A stretch of DNA of 64,000 nucleotides, from the NCBI GenBank assembly GCA_016987375.1, contig PJRA01000263.1, positions 5,343,141 through 5,407,140 on the forward strand, in the 5' to 3' direction. The translations under genes were made by a program, and so were the position numbers. Shown here in pieces: positions 11,345 to 23,839 of the stretch. The stretch is from Brachionus koreanus (taxonomy: Eukaryota > Rotifera > Eurotatoria > Ploima > Brachionidae). The notes under the pieces were generated by a model. That model did no database searches. It saw only the letters and a list, made by a program, of their open reading frames with translations, and was not told the origin of the DNA. How positions within the stretch are numbered: the first letter of the stretch is position 1; each line of letters opens with the position of its first letter.

Positions 11345-14300
11345 CTAATTATTAGTTAAACTTTTTAAACATTCCAAATTCGAATCATCTGAACAGGCAC
11401 ATTGACGTGTATGATCTGGACGCGGTAAGCACAATTGATTACAACCACCGTTGGTTCTATCACAAGCATTAGTGCCTTTTTGACACGAATTTTTAACAGC
11501 TACAAGACCATAAACTCTTCCATTTCCACCAGGAGCCAATCTCATTGGCATTCCAACATTTCCGTCTTTATCAACATTCTGAATTTCTTTTCTTTAAATA
11601 AATAAATTAAAATTTTGAATATTAAAATTTTTTTTACTCAAATTTACTTTGACCAATCCGACCAATAAATGTTAGATCTGACTTCGGTTAAATCAAACGG
11701 ATACATTGAATTTATCTGAGTGACTAATCGTCTATTCGAACCATCTTTTTCTACACATTCAATCTTTTTAGTCTTAGCATCTCCCCAGCAAATCTCTTGT
11801 CTTTTCTGGTCAAAATACAGACCATTGGGAACACCTAAATCTTTGCTGACAATCACTTTACGGTGAGTTCCGTCCATGTTCGATCTTTCAATCTTAGGAT
11901 TTTTTCTATTCCAGTCAGTCCAGAATATATATCCATCTATTGGATCAACAGCAATTCCTCTCGGATTGCTCAAATGGGATCTAATCAAAACCTTTCTAAA
12001 TCGTCCATTCAACGAAGCAACTTCAATTGTCTTCGTTTCAGAATCCGTAAAATACAAGTTTCTACTAATCCAATCAATTGCTAAGCCTTCAGCCGACTTA
12101 ACATTTTGCAAAACAACTGAATAATTAGAACCATCTATTCTTATTCTGTTGATTACTTTACCACTAACATCAGTCCAGTAGATGTGTTGCTCGTGGCAGT
12201 CATACCCTAGTCCAACTGCTGTTTGACCTGGTATGTAAACAATTCGATTTTTAACTGGCACCGATTTTTCTTCGGCCTGCTTGAATGATAGTCGATGGAG
12301 CGATGAACCTTGGGCATAAACAAGATAGAGACCAAATGATTCATCAATGTAGCATTTTCCACGTAAACCGTTTCCTTCAAAACCACTTCTACATTTGCAT
12401 ATGTAATCATTAGTTTTGAAATCGTACACACAATCAGCATTTGGGTCGCATACTTCGTGTGGAGGTCGATTTCGACATGAATCTATAAATCAAAGATTAA
12501 ATTATTGTGCTAAATAATTTTTAAAAAATGCGTCTATAATTGGAACCATTATTAATCAACTTTAAAATTAAAAAAATCAAGCTCAACGCTCATCAAGTTA
12601 AATTGAAGCTAAAGATTGTCCGACAATGACTTCATTAAAAAAATTAGCACTTAAGAAGATCTTGTATATTGTTAATGGCGAAGAGAGTCTGATTTAAATG
12701 TACAAAAAGATCAATTAAATTTAGGCATGAGGAAAGTTAAGTAGTTGAGAAAATAAAAAAAAAAAGATTCTGTTTTTTGTGATAAAAACAATTGTATAGA
12801 TGAACTTTTTGAAAATAAAAATTTTTCTTTAAATTAAAATTGGCAAAAAATTTTTTAAAGGACTATTTTAGAAATTTTTTTCTCTATTTTGTTTATTATA
12901 TTTGGACAATAAATTAATATAATTTAATTTTTGATAATAATTTGAAAATAAAATTTTCTAGAATTTTTAAAAATTTAAAAATCGACAAAATTTTATCAAT
13001 CGATTTTAAAACCGGTCAAATTAGTTATTTTATTATTTTGAAAAAAAAAACACAAATTTATAATATTTTTTTGATCAATTATTATTCTTAAAAAGTGTTT
13101 TTTTCAGCTTTAATTTACTTACAGAACAAACTAAAACTAACTTGTATTTTCTTTTCTTTTCTGGATGTGTTTCATTTTCTTTCTTAGGTTTTTTGACAAA
13201 GATTTTACTTATTTAATCAATGAGTTTTTTTTCTCGTTAATTTCAAAAAAATGTCCAAATTTAGATTGAAAAAAAATAACAGGTTTTGAAAAATTTAATT
13301 GCAGTGTAGATGATCGTATCCTTTGTATCAGATCGAAGTCGAAGCTGTTGCTCAAAAAAGGTGCTTATCGTAAGCATACGTAGGATAAAATTCTAGGAGC
13401 CATTATAATAAATAAATAACCTTAAACTAATCCAAAAATACAAACGATTTTTATAATTAATAAGCAAGACTTTCTAGAGCTAACCAATACTAACCTATAC
13501 TAAAAACTTAAAAGAAATTATTTTATGTTTTGTTTTATTGTACTAAATTTGATAAAATCAACTGAAAAATTAAGAATAAATATAAATTTTTCAAATTCTT
13601 TTTTTTTTTTTGATGGAAATTAAATATTTAGCTGAATATTAAAAAACTTAAAAAAAATTCTTTTAATTGCATTTAAGATTTTCTATTTTATTCAAATTGG
13701 AAAAATTGATCAAATAAATAATTGAATTTCAAAATTATTTTAACTTTATTAGCATATAAAACATGAATTATCAAATAAAAAAACTTACTTATTGCGCTGC
13801 ATTGAAATCCATCTCCGCTAAATCCTGGTTTGCACTTACAGAAATGTCTATTGTTTCTCTCATCAAGTAGGCATTCAGCATTTTGATGACAATTTTGAAG
13901 TACATTACAAGACTGAATGTCTTTAACGCACTCATAACCGTTTCCAATATATCCATTTGAGCATATGCATCTGTATTGCAAAGTAATTACATCGGGTATA
14001 CATAAAGCATTTTGATGACAGTTGTTTAAAACGTCACAAGTTTGAGTGGTGCACATGAATCCATCGCCAAAAAATCCAGGCAAACATCTGCATTCATAGT
14101 TTCCTTGAGATGTTATTTCACATCTGGCATTCTCGTTGCAATTAGAGTATTCATTACACGGCAATGGAACGCAACGTCTGGTAAAATCTTCAACAAAACC
14201 GGGTTTACATCTACACTCTTGTTTACTTGTTTGATAATTAGCCACACAATATGAATTTTCCGGACAAACACAACCAGCATCAGGCTTGCATTCAAAACCA

Positions 14301-17300
14301 TCTCCCACAAAGCCTTCTTTGCACACACATTTTTTTATGCTCTCTGACTCGATGCAGTTAGCATTTGCATCGCACATTCTACAATCCAAATCATATTCAC
14401 ATATTTTGCCATTACCTTTATACGGCGACCTACACTGGCACTCGTAATGGCCCACAAAATTGTAGCAAACTGCATTCAAATCACAGTCAGATTCGCCAGT
14501 TTCGCACTCATCCACATCAAAACAATTTAAACCATCGCCTTCAAAACCAACCTTACACACACATGTATAATTGTTCGGTGCGTCTAAATCAGCTATGCAT
14601 TCAGCATAAATGCTACAAGAATTTGTCTCACATGGATCATCCATAGAATCTTTTGGATACATATAATTAGCTGCAGTAAATTGTACTAATTGTTCTCCTT
14701 TGTTGGATTTGACATAGACCCGTTTAGAATTAACTCTAATTGTAGAACTTGTGTAATCTCTTTGATGTGGACACTCAGAAAATGTTATATCATCATTGTA
14801 ATAAATTTTATAGGAAGAAAATGATTGAGAATTTTGAACAGTGGTCACTTGATAGTTTAGTTCTCCGTAACTTCTCACAAATCCCTGGCTAACATGAGAA
14901 TATTCTTGTTTAAAATCCTTATATACTATTTGTGCATCTGGATCAATGTTTGGTAAATCTCCATCTATTTCTGTATGAACATTTATTGTTCTACCATCTT
15001 CACTAATACCATGATATTCTTGTCTTATTGTAACAGAACTTGTTTGCTGAGAGTGTTCATTTAGAAAGTTGAGAATACAAACTCGCGAAAATTGACCCCC
15101 AGTAAGCTTGAAGCCATTTTTGATTTCAATATTTGTATCTAGACCATTTTTACCCGCGAACAGCCAGTTAATTGGACTTGCCAAATTTAGGAGAACTTGG
15201 AAAGAACCGCTTAAATTTAGCGGTATTTTTCCAATGACAAGAAAATTTCTTGAATCTGAAGAATGAGTCAATACATATGAGTTAAAATCTAGTTCTTCCA
15301 AATTTTGATTGTTGATTCTTGCTTTTATTTTTCCCTGTACAAAGACGGGATTCGATTCTGGCATGCAGTATTTTCCGTTTCCAACATAGCCCTCTAAGCA
15401 AACACAGCATTCTCCGTTTGTTTCGTGCTGCAGTTCACAAGTAGCATAAACACTGCATTCTTCACATCTTTCTGTGTGCAATAGCTTTTTATAAGTGCTT
15501 GTTTCTGGAAAAAATGGAATTTCAGTAGTGTTGTTTGTATTTGATTGACTCGGCTCATCTGGTCGGCAATCAAAACCATCACCATTAAAACCAGAATAGC
15601 ATTCACATCTTTGTGAGCCATCTTCTTCACTAATACATCTGGAATTTGAATGACATCTTGAACAAAAATCTTCATATTGTTGAGGCAATTCACAAACTCT
15701 TCCGTCGCCAATTCTTGGAGATAAGCATTTGCATTCATAGTACCCGAGTAAGTTAACACATTGTGCCGTGTCTGAACAATATGTAGTTCCTTCTTTACAT
15801 TCATTAATATCAGCACATTCAGTTCCTTCACCATCAAAACCTGGTTTACATTGACAAAAGTATCCGTTTTCAGCTTCAGAATCATTGATACATTCGGCAA
15901 ATAAACTGCAGTCATTTGAGTCACAAGCATCTTGCACTGGATCATCGAATGGTTTTATGAAATTTTTTGACGAAAATCTCACTTGTCTTTCGCTTTGAGT
16001 GTATGCAACTGTCAAGCGTTTGGTAGAAACTTTTGTAGATGCCGATCCAGTTAGTAGAGTTTCCTCATGGGCTCCTTTGCATACTTTGAAATTAATCCTT
16101 TCAAAGTGCTCTATTCGATGACTTTTAAGAACATTTGAATTGTTGATTGAAGTTATTTTGTAATTTACAGAGCCTGTCGATGTTATTTCTTTGTGTGTAT
16201 CGCTGCTTTCTTGCTGAGGACCATAATGATATTCTTGATTGTGATCAAGATAGAATACTTGTTCATATTCAGCTAAATTAGGCAAATTTCCTTCTACAAA
16301 TGTATCTAGATGAATTTCTTGGCTGTTTTGAACGAATCCTGTAAAATTTTGCCTTATGAAAAGAGTGCCAATTATTTCGCCGTTTTCATCAAAATAAGTT
16401 GCGTCAGATTGACGAGTGAAAACTGCGCCAGTCAATGCAAAGCCATTCAATGAATCGAGATTTATATCGCCGGCAAATAGCCAATGAATTGGTGTAGCTA
16501 CAGGCAAAACTTGAGTCATCTTTGATCCCAATTCAAGTGGAACTTGTCCCAGAGCAATAAAATTTCGAGCATCAATTGGCTGAGTATGAACATAGGCGTA
16601 TATCTGGAGATCGGTGAAGTCCACGTTGTTTAGACGGCCCTCGACTCGTCCTCTTATTATTACTGATTTATCTTTCTCGATACAATTGATGCCATTTCCA
16701 ATGTAGTCCAATTTACACTTGCAGCAAGGCTCATTTGAATCAAATGATGTGCAAATAGCATGCTCATGGCATTCATTTTCGCAAATTTTTTCTTTGGAAA
16801 AAAAATTAGATGAAAAAATTTTTAGAGTTTTATCAAAAAAATAACCCATGTGAACTTTTTTCAGAAAAAAAAATTCAATGGTGTAAATTTTTTGTTTTTG
16901 TCAGAATAATTTTTTGTCATGTTAACAAATAAATTGTTAAAAAAACCTAAATCCTAATTCTCTCTTGATTATAACATATCTGATAATAATCAAAATTATA
17001 TTTGCTTTATAAAATATCTTTCCAAAAATGTCTCAAAAATGGAACAAAAAAAATAAAAGTATTGATAAAACTTCAGAAATTGCTTTGATAATTAAACCAG
17101 CAAAACAAGACAATAAAAATAGAATTAAATGAGTGTCTTAAACATGAAATATTTCAAGTTAACACTAGAAAGTCCGGAGGGTAAAATTGACCCGATTATA
17201 GAAAGTTTTACTTGATGTTTTTTCTTAAAGGAAAAAATTTTTGAAAATAAATGGATTGTAGGAACTAAAAAAACTTAATTTGATCTGTATAAATTTCGTT

Positions 17301-18498
17301 AAATTCTAAATTTTTTTTATTTCTCTAGATATTTTAATTAATTAATTTTGCCATAAAAAACCGGACTTTCTAGTGTTTAAAAATATAAAAATCAAGTAGT
17401 ATATTTAAAAAGCCAGTAGTAGAGTAAAATACAATACGATATTTATATGAAATTATATAAAAATGCTAAATTCGGCTCAGTAAGACTTGTTTTTTATTGT
17501 TAATCTAAATTGAATTATAGAGAGTATCAGAACAAAACTGAATCCAAACCAAATTTTAAGAAAAAAATATTTTTTTATTTCTTTTTTCATTTATTTTTTT
17601 TTCAAATAAATTTTCTGAAAGAGCAAACTTTTTTATTTAAAAAAATTATTACCTATTTAAATTTCTGAAAAATAACTTAAATATTTTTGATGAATTTTTC
17701 ATTAAAGTGTGAAATTTCATTCCGAAACTTTTTGAATCTTTTTTCAGTAAATTCAGAACATCGACTTAAACAAGCTAGAAATTAACAAAAATTCGAGTTA
17801 AACTTGTTTAGTGAGCGTATGATGACAAATTATATGATCATGCTTTGATCAGTTGGTTGGTGATCATACCTGATCCAATTTTTTTACTTAAAATTTAGTA
17901 TATTTCTGAAATTTAAAATCCATAAACAATAATTTGATGATTACAAAAAGATTGTTTCAATGAATAAAATAAATTAAACTTATATTAAAAAAGAAAATGA
18001 CACATTTATTTTATCTTAATAATAATCTTTAATAAGAGAATCGTTGACAAGTTAATCGTCAATGATTTAAGAAAAATAATTATAATTTTTAGAGTCTAAT
18101 GAAATTTACTTAAAATTAACATGTCCTATTGAGATTTATGACAAGGGGCATTTATGATAAAACTGACAAAGCTGTGAATTGAAATAAAAAGAAAAGCGGC
18201 TGAAGTTTCTACTGAAATTACACAACAAAAAATCAATATGAATAAAAAATTTTTCAATATTTATTTTATTCTAATTTAAACTGAAATTTTTAAATAATTA
18301 AAAAATCAGTTATAATGAAAAAAAATGAAATTTAAATTTTTATTTTGATAATTTTAAAAAACCCAAAAATTTTTCTTTCGACAAAATTATATTTTTTAAA
18401 ACTATTTTAATGGTTAAAAATTTTAATAAAATAAGTATGTTACCTGTGCTAGTAAGAGTTAAACTAATCCATAAAATCACAAAAGCAATAAAATTCAT
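11345..18498 (-). CDS. Secreted nidogen-like protein with two G2F domains and a YWTD beta-propeller
   Basis: Likely a basement-membrane protein. Four exons (18444..18498, 13789..16791, 11648..12482, 11345..11591) join in phase to 1379 aa. Exon 1 is a signal peptide, MNFIAFVILWISLTLTST. Exon 2 encodes an EGF (about 22-56), a first G2F nidogen/fibulin barrel (about 60-305), three EGFs including a calcium-binding NINEC/DINEC type, another EGF (about 461-494), a second G2F (about 500-735) and about eight more EGFs to residue 1018. Exon 3 adds an EGF and an LDL-receptor-type propeller with IYWTD, LYFTD, IFWTD, ICWGD and IYWSD strands. Exon 4 carries the closing EGF (GGCNQLCLP). The order G2F-EGF-YWTD-EGF is diagnostic of nidogen. 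However, the N-terminal NIDO domain and the thyroglobulin type-1 repeat are absent, and the EGF-G2F-EGF block is duplicated. Introns of about 1.65 and 1.3 kb hold mobile elements. The large exon lacks stops over 3 kb, so the gene looks intact. Confidence 0.9.
13298..13420 (+). repeat. SINE tail copy inside the nidogen-like intron
   Basis: GCAGTGTAGATGATC, then TCAGATCG, then GCTGTTGCTCAAAAA match, in the same order, the minus strand of the SINE at 56821-57105. The copy ends in a short run of AATA repeats. Only the 3' half of the element is present, with no tRNA-like head. Confidence 0.55.
17159..17380. mobile_element. piggyBac-type MITE, subfamily A, in the nidogen-like first intron
   Basis: The element is flanked by TTAA at 17159 and 17377, with inverted termini CACTAGAAAGTCCGG and CCGGACTTTCTAGTG. 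The length is 222 bp including both TTAA. The TTAA target and a terminus close to the piggyBac start (CCCTAGAAAG) support that superfamily. There is no coding capacity. The GGAGGGT just inside the left end recalls the inner right end of the subfamily at 39533 and 60333. Confidence 0.7.
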
Positions 18499-21400
18499 TT
18501 TGTCGTCTCAATTCGAATCATATATTGTGGAGTAATTTTAATCTAAAAAAATTGAATTAGCCAAGAGAAACGAAAAAAAAGATAGAATATTAACAAGTCT
18601 TCAAATAATGTCAAAAGAGCTATGAAGTTACAATTTTTAATTAAAATATAATTGAATAGTGGGACTTGTATGAAAATTATTGCAAAATGAAAAAGTATAA
18701 CTAAATCACTGCAATTTGCATTTGATGGACAGTGTATGATTTCCAAGCTAAAATTAACATAGAAAGAAAAATAAAACTCGTTGAGGATTTCAAGTGAAAT
18801 GAATATTACTCTATTTGAATTATTTCGAGTGCAATGCTAATCTAGACGATAATAGATTTGAAAAAACTACGATTTGAAGTCACAAATTTACAAATAAACT
18901 AAGCGAAAATTAGATTAAGAAAACGAACAACTTGAAAAGTTTCGATTTCAAACTTTAAATTATGGAATATTTGAATTCATAGGGCTTGTAAAGCTCAGCT
19001 AGAATATATTTTATTTTTTCTCTAATCCATTTGTAGCAAAATATGTATATTTAAAACAAAATTAGTTGATTTTCTTTAAATTTGAATTGTTTAAACAAAA
19101 ATCAGTTTTAAAAAATGAATTAAGAATAATATTTCAATTCGGTCTGAAAATTAATTGATTAAATTATTGAAATTCTAGGTCCCATAGATAAAACAATCGG
19201 AAAAAAATTTCTAGATAAAATTCAATTTAGTAATTATTAGATTATTTGAATCCCCTTAAGAAATTTTGCATCTATTGTGATTATTTTAATTATAGAATTA
19301 TTTATTTAAAATCTCATTTGAAATAAATCAAAGCCTTAATTAGATAGAATAAAAATTAGATTTTATTTGTAAAGCCATTTAAATAAATTTGAAATAATTT
19401 TTTATTTTTTAATATAATAAGCAAAGAACTTAAATAAGCATTCGAGTTGGTGTAAAACTGAAATAAAAATGGCATATTTATTCTAAGAAAAGCATGACAA
19501 TATGTAACGGGAAAGAAGTTAGCTTCAAATAAAAAATTAAGCTAATTTGAATGGGCATTATGCTTAATTTAGCGTTTTTTAATCATCCTAATCTTTAAAA
19601 GACCTGATTTAATCTATTTTTAAATCTGTAATTGCAATTTTATACTTAATTAGATCTTGCATATATCAAATGAATTAAACTAACTGTCTGAGTAAAATTA
19701 TTAAATTTGAAAATAATCTAATGGGTCGTAAAGGATTTGTTTTCTTGCCACATAATGATTAACTTGGGTTTCAATTGTTCTAATAAAAATATTATTTATA
19801 TAAATTTTTTTGATTAAAAAACTAACAAGCTAACTATACAAAAAGAATTAATCAAATATTTGGAACAGCATTCAATAACGATATTAAAAGACAAGTATTA
19901 TGAGTTAATTTTGATAAATTTGATGCATATTTTAGACACTTGTATTTAAAAATTTTCTCATTAATATATCCTAATTTAAGAATATTATTTGAAAAAAAAT
20001 TTGTAGCTGACATTAATAATCTAAACAAAAATCCTATTTATTTATTTATTTTTCAAACAAAATATGTCTTCATATATTTAGTTGCACTTAATCATAAAAA
20101 TTTCCTAAAAAAAGCTTCTTAAAAAAAAACTTGCATGCGTTTACTTAATTCCAAGGATAAACGCAACTTCTTTTTGCTTATCTTAATCATTAATTTTGAA
20201 GATTAATTTTTTGCTTCGAGCATCAACTAATATTAGTTAATAAAATGAAAATGAATATTCTTAATCAAACGTTTGAATGAAACGAGAAATTGAATTTTTT
20301 TCAAGGGTTTTGATATAAATAAAAAATGACTGATGATTTTTTTAGTCATAAATTAATTAAATTCTAAAATAAAACATTGAGAAAATATGAAATTTTGTCT
20401 GAAATAAAACAAAATTTAGTTGATAATTAATTTAATTCATAAATTTCGGAACAAAAGAGAAAACTTAGAATTAAGTTATCAAAAATCAATATATAAAACG
20501 CTTTTTTTATAGGATATTATTGTGAAATCTTAAAATATTTTTTGTAATTTTTGCTTTTGACAAATCAATTAGACAAAGACGCTTCGGAAAAAATTAGAAA
20601 TAGCTTAAATATGTACTTAAGATGGATTTAAATTTAGCCTAACGCTATTATTAAGAAAATGTTTTTCTCTTAAAAATTTAAATTAATTTTTTTTAATGAT
20701 ATGTAAAAAACAAAATATTCAATTTATTCAATAAGTTTTTATCTAAATTATTCTTCATTAAATTGAATTACAAAAAAAAATCATTTTGAAACTTTTTTTT
20801 GTGTAAAGTTATTTAGAATGTAAAGCTTAAAATTTTAATTAAAATTAATTTGATAAGCAAGCTTGTGAATGTATGATTTTATCGTAATGTTTATTTTTAT
20901 TAAATGCTATGTTCAATATTAAATTTCGCTGCTTTATCTTTATTTAAATGCTTACTAAAATAAATTTTACGAAATAAATTGATCTTTTCCTTCACGGGCA
21001 TATAGACTTTCAACTATTAATATATTAAATTTCTAAATAGTTAATTGAGAATTAGAATAGTTGCTTTAAACTTCAGAACATGTTGATGATTCTAAATAAA
21101 GCCTTTTAAATTAATTTTGAAAAAAAATCCCAAAAAAAAACTTATCAGTTAAACTAAATTCTCAAAAATGTATTAAAATACTCTTAACCTAAAATTTCTA
21201 TGATTATGTGTTTCTTAGACTTGTTAGCTCGTGATTTCTTAAAAGCTTTTTTAAACTTGAACAAATGAACTACTAGCCTGTTACTATTAGACTAATAAAC
21301 CAAGCTGATGGCTTCAGATAAAAATTATCATTACTTTTTTTATCGACAAATCGGTCAACTTAAAAAAAAAGACTTGATAAATGAAAATTTCTCTTGACAA

Positions 21401-22256
21401 ACTTGAGCCCTGAATTTTTTCTCTTTAAATGAAAAATTGAAATACTTCGGTTTAAAATAGTAGCCATTTGAATAACAATTTCAACAAATGCCGTCATATG
21501 AAAACATATTTCTAGCAAATATTTAAATCTTGTAACCTATTTTTAGTTTAAAATCACTAAGCGGTGAATTATTCAATTCCGAGTTCAAGAGAGACTAATA
21601 AGTTTTGTTTATTATTTCTAGAGAATAAAGCAAATCAAGCCAGTTTCTGTAACACATTTATTATTCATAGCTTGATCTTTTGTTATCCTCTGGCTTTAAA
21701 TGAAAATCATTAAAAAATAACCAAATCTTTTAATAAATATTTGTCAGAAATGATTAAAATAATTTTAGACTTGAGTTAAAATCATTTTACTTTATTTTTT
21801 CATCTTTTTTTTTTATTAAAAAAAGCTTAAAATATAAATTTTTGGGGTGACTCAAAAAGCTTGCAGTTTATTTTATAGATTCTAATTTATTAATCAAAAA
21901 TAGGAAAATGAAGGAAAATATCCTATCTTCAAAAAATATTTAACATTCTTCTCTTAAGTCTTTAACCGCAAGAATTTTCTTTTCTCTTCTCATCTTGCAC
22001 AATTCAGGGCTTAAAGAGCAAAAGTTTTAACGATATTCAGCTTCAACAGTTTGTATATAATGCCATAATCAAAAAATATGATAAAATGAAAAGATGATCA
22101 CAAATGAATAAAATTCTGGACCAAAAACTGAATTAGCAATAAGCATAGATTCGTTCTAATTTTCACAATAGATATCAGCATTCATAGCAAGACCATCTAG
22201 AATTTATTCTAAGTTTATGCCCCACGGAAATTCTAAAAGACAAATAAATCAGACAT
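18499..22256. other. AT-rich intergenic DNA, nothing recognised
   Basis: Only short chance open frames occur. A weak mariner-like trace on the minus strand at about 22155-22235 (ILDGLAMNADIYCEN with stops) lies next to the foldback element at 22265. Confidence 0.4.
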
Positions 22257-22456
22257 TTGACCGAGGCAAAATGAAAATAATTTTACATTTTTACATTTTC
22301 ATAATTTTAGATTTTTGTGCAATATTTAAGAAGCTAAAAAAACTATCTCAAATTATTAAACAAAAGTAAAATAAAAAAATTTCTTAAATATTGCACAAAA
22401 ATCTAAAATTATGAAAATGTAAAAATGTAAAATTATTTCCATTTTGCCTTGACCGA
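22257..22456. mobile_element. Foldback MITE with 68-bp terminal inverted repeats and 8-bp target duplication
   Basis: The element occupies 22265-22448 (184 bp). Its two arms, 22265-22332 and 22381-22448, are inverted copies with one mismatch, separated by a 48-nt AT-rich loop. The termini are GGCAAAATG and CATTTTGCC. Perfect 8-bp direct repeats TTGACCGA flank it at 22257-22264 and 22449-22456. There is no coding capacity. The near-identical arms suggest a recent insertion or a recently active family. An 8-bp duplication fits hAT, P or Merlin; GG termini with 8-9 bp duplications favour Merlin, but this is inference. Confidence 0.85.
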
Positions 22457-23839
22457 AGTATCCTCTTTTAACAACCAGTTGAGTTCATTGAAATGGATCT
22501 AATGCTTATTTATATTCTTGTTACCATAACTTTGAATAGATTCATTTCTAATCTAAAGTAATTCTTCTAAAAGTCGGCCAAAACTGAAAATTCAATTTTT
22601 TTTTTAACAAATTTCAACATGTGCTGGAATATCAAATGGTGAGTAACAACTCGTTAAATTGATAAATAATTTTGTCACTAAGATTTTGGTCTTCCTAATT
22701 TTTCTTTCTTCTAAGACTGGTATCACCGTTAAATCTTGTAAATATAAAAATCTATCACAAAAAGAGAAAAAAATTCAAGAGAATCAACTTGATTGAAAAT
22801 CAAAAAGTAATGACCTAATGGTCCACAATGAGTTAATAAGAAAAAAAAATAACAAAGAGTAAACTCTGAAAGGAAATGATTATCTCTAAACGACTAAATA
22901 ATTTAAACATTTGTTACTGTATGAACAGTATTTCTTTCAAAATAGCAAATAATAATATTTAATGTGAAGAAATTTAAAAAATGGAATAAATTTAAAGGAC
23001 TCAAAAAAAAAGACTTTTCTTTATGAATTATCATTGTATCAGAACAAAATGACATCTAGAAAGAAGGATCCTTAACTTGTACCGTTTTTCTTAACTTGTA
23101 AAATAAAAGAAAATTCTGTCATCAAAATTTATTTCTATTCGAAAACAATTTAGTCTAAAAAAATGACTCAAATAAAAAAATTTTGTTAATTGTTTTTCTT
23201 TTATTGGAAACAAGAAAATACATGTTTTACATGGCAAATGAGAGGTGAATTTTCTTTAAAACTAGTCATATTTTTTTGAAAAAAGCAACTCAAATAAAGG
23301 AAAAATTTTGACTCAAATATTCCCAAGTTTTTTCAATTCGTGGTTACTTCTATTTGATGAAATATGCTACTTGTTTCTTGAAATATATTTAATACAAGTA
23401 TCATATCAGTTTTAAAATAAGACACTAATATGTAAAACCTATTCCAACAAATATTTCAATAGACAAAAAAAAGAAAATTTAAATTTAACTAAAATTTTTT
23501 AAATAATCAATATAATTCCAAGTATTTAGCAAAAATAGCATATTTTATCGCATTTATTGAAAAATCAAAAAATAAGTTCCAATAGAACACTGATCTAAAA
23601 TATGCTTCTTTAAAATATAAAAATGCAATCAATTAAAAATTAATCTTACAACATTTGGCATTTTAATTTCCAGACTAAATACTATCATCTAACCATAAAA
23701 ACTAAAATTTGATATTCTTTTATCAACTTTTATTTAAAAAAAAAGTAAAAATGAAAACAAATCAAGACTTTTGTATATAAGTTATTCTTCTGGTATTTAA
23801 GCTAGAAAAATACGGTTAAAAAGTATATATTTTTAAAGC
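22457..23839. other. AT-rich upstream region of the SLC13-like gene
   Basis: No coding signal, repeats or recognisable promoter motif. The transcription start of the downstream gene cannot be placed. Confidence 0.4.

Noticed and set aside
15394..15945. 183-codon minus-strand frame inside the nidogen-like gene
   Set aside because: It is another frame of the EGF-coding exon; its Cys and Asn pattern is a by-product of the true frame.
18543..18746. 67-codon minus-strand frame upstream of the nidogen-like start
   Set aside because: AT-rich chance frame; the signal-peptide exon at 18444-18498 is in phase with the rest of the gene without it.
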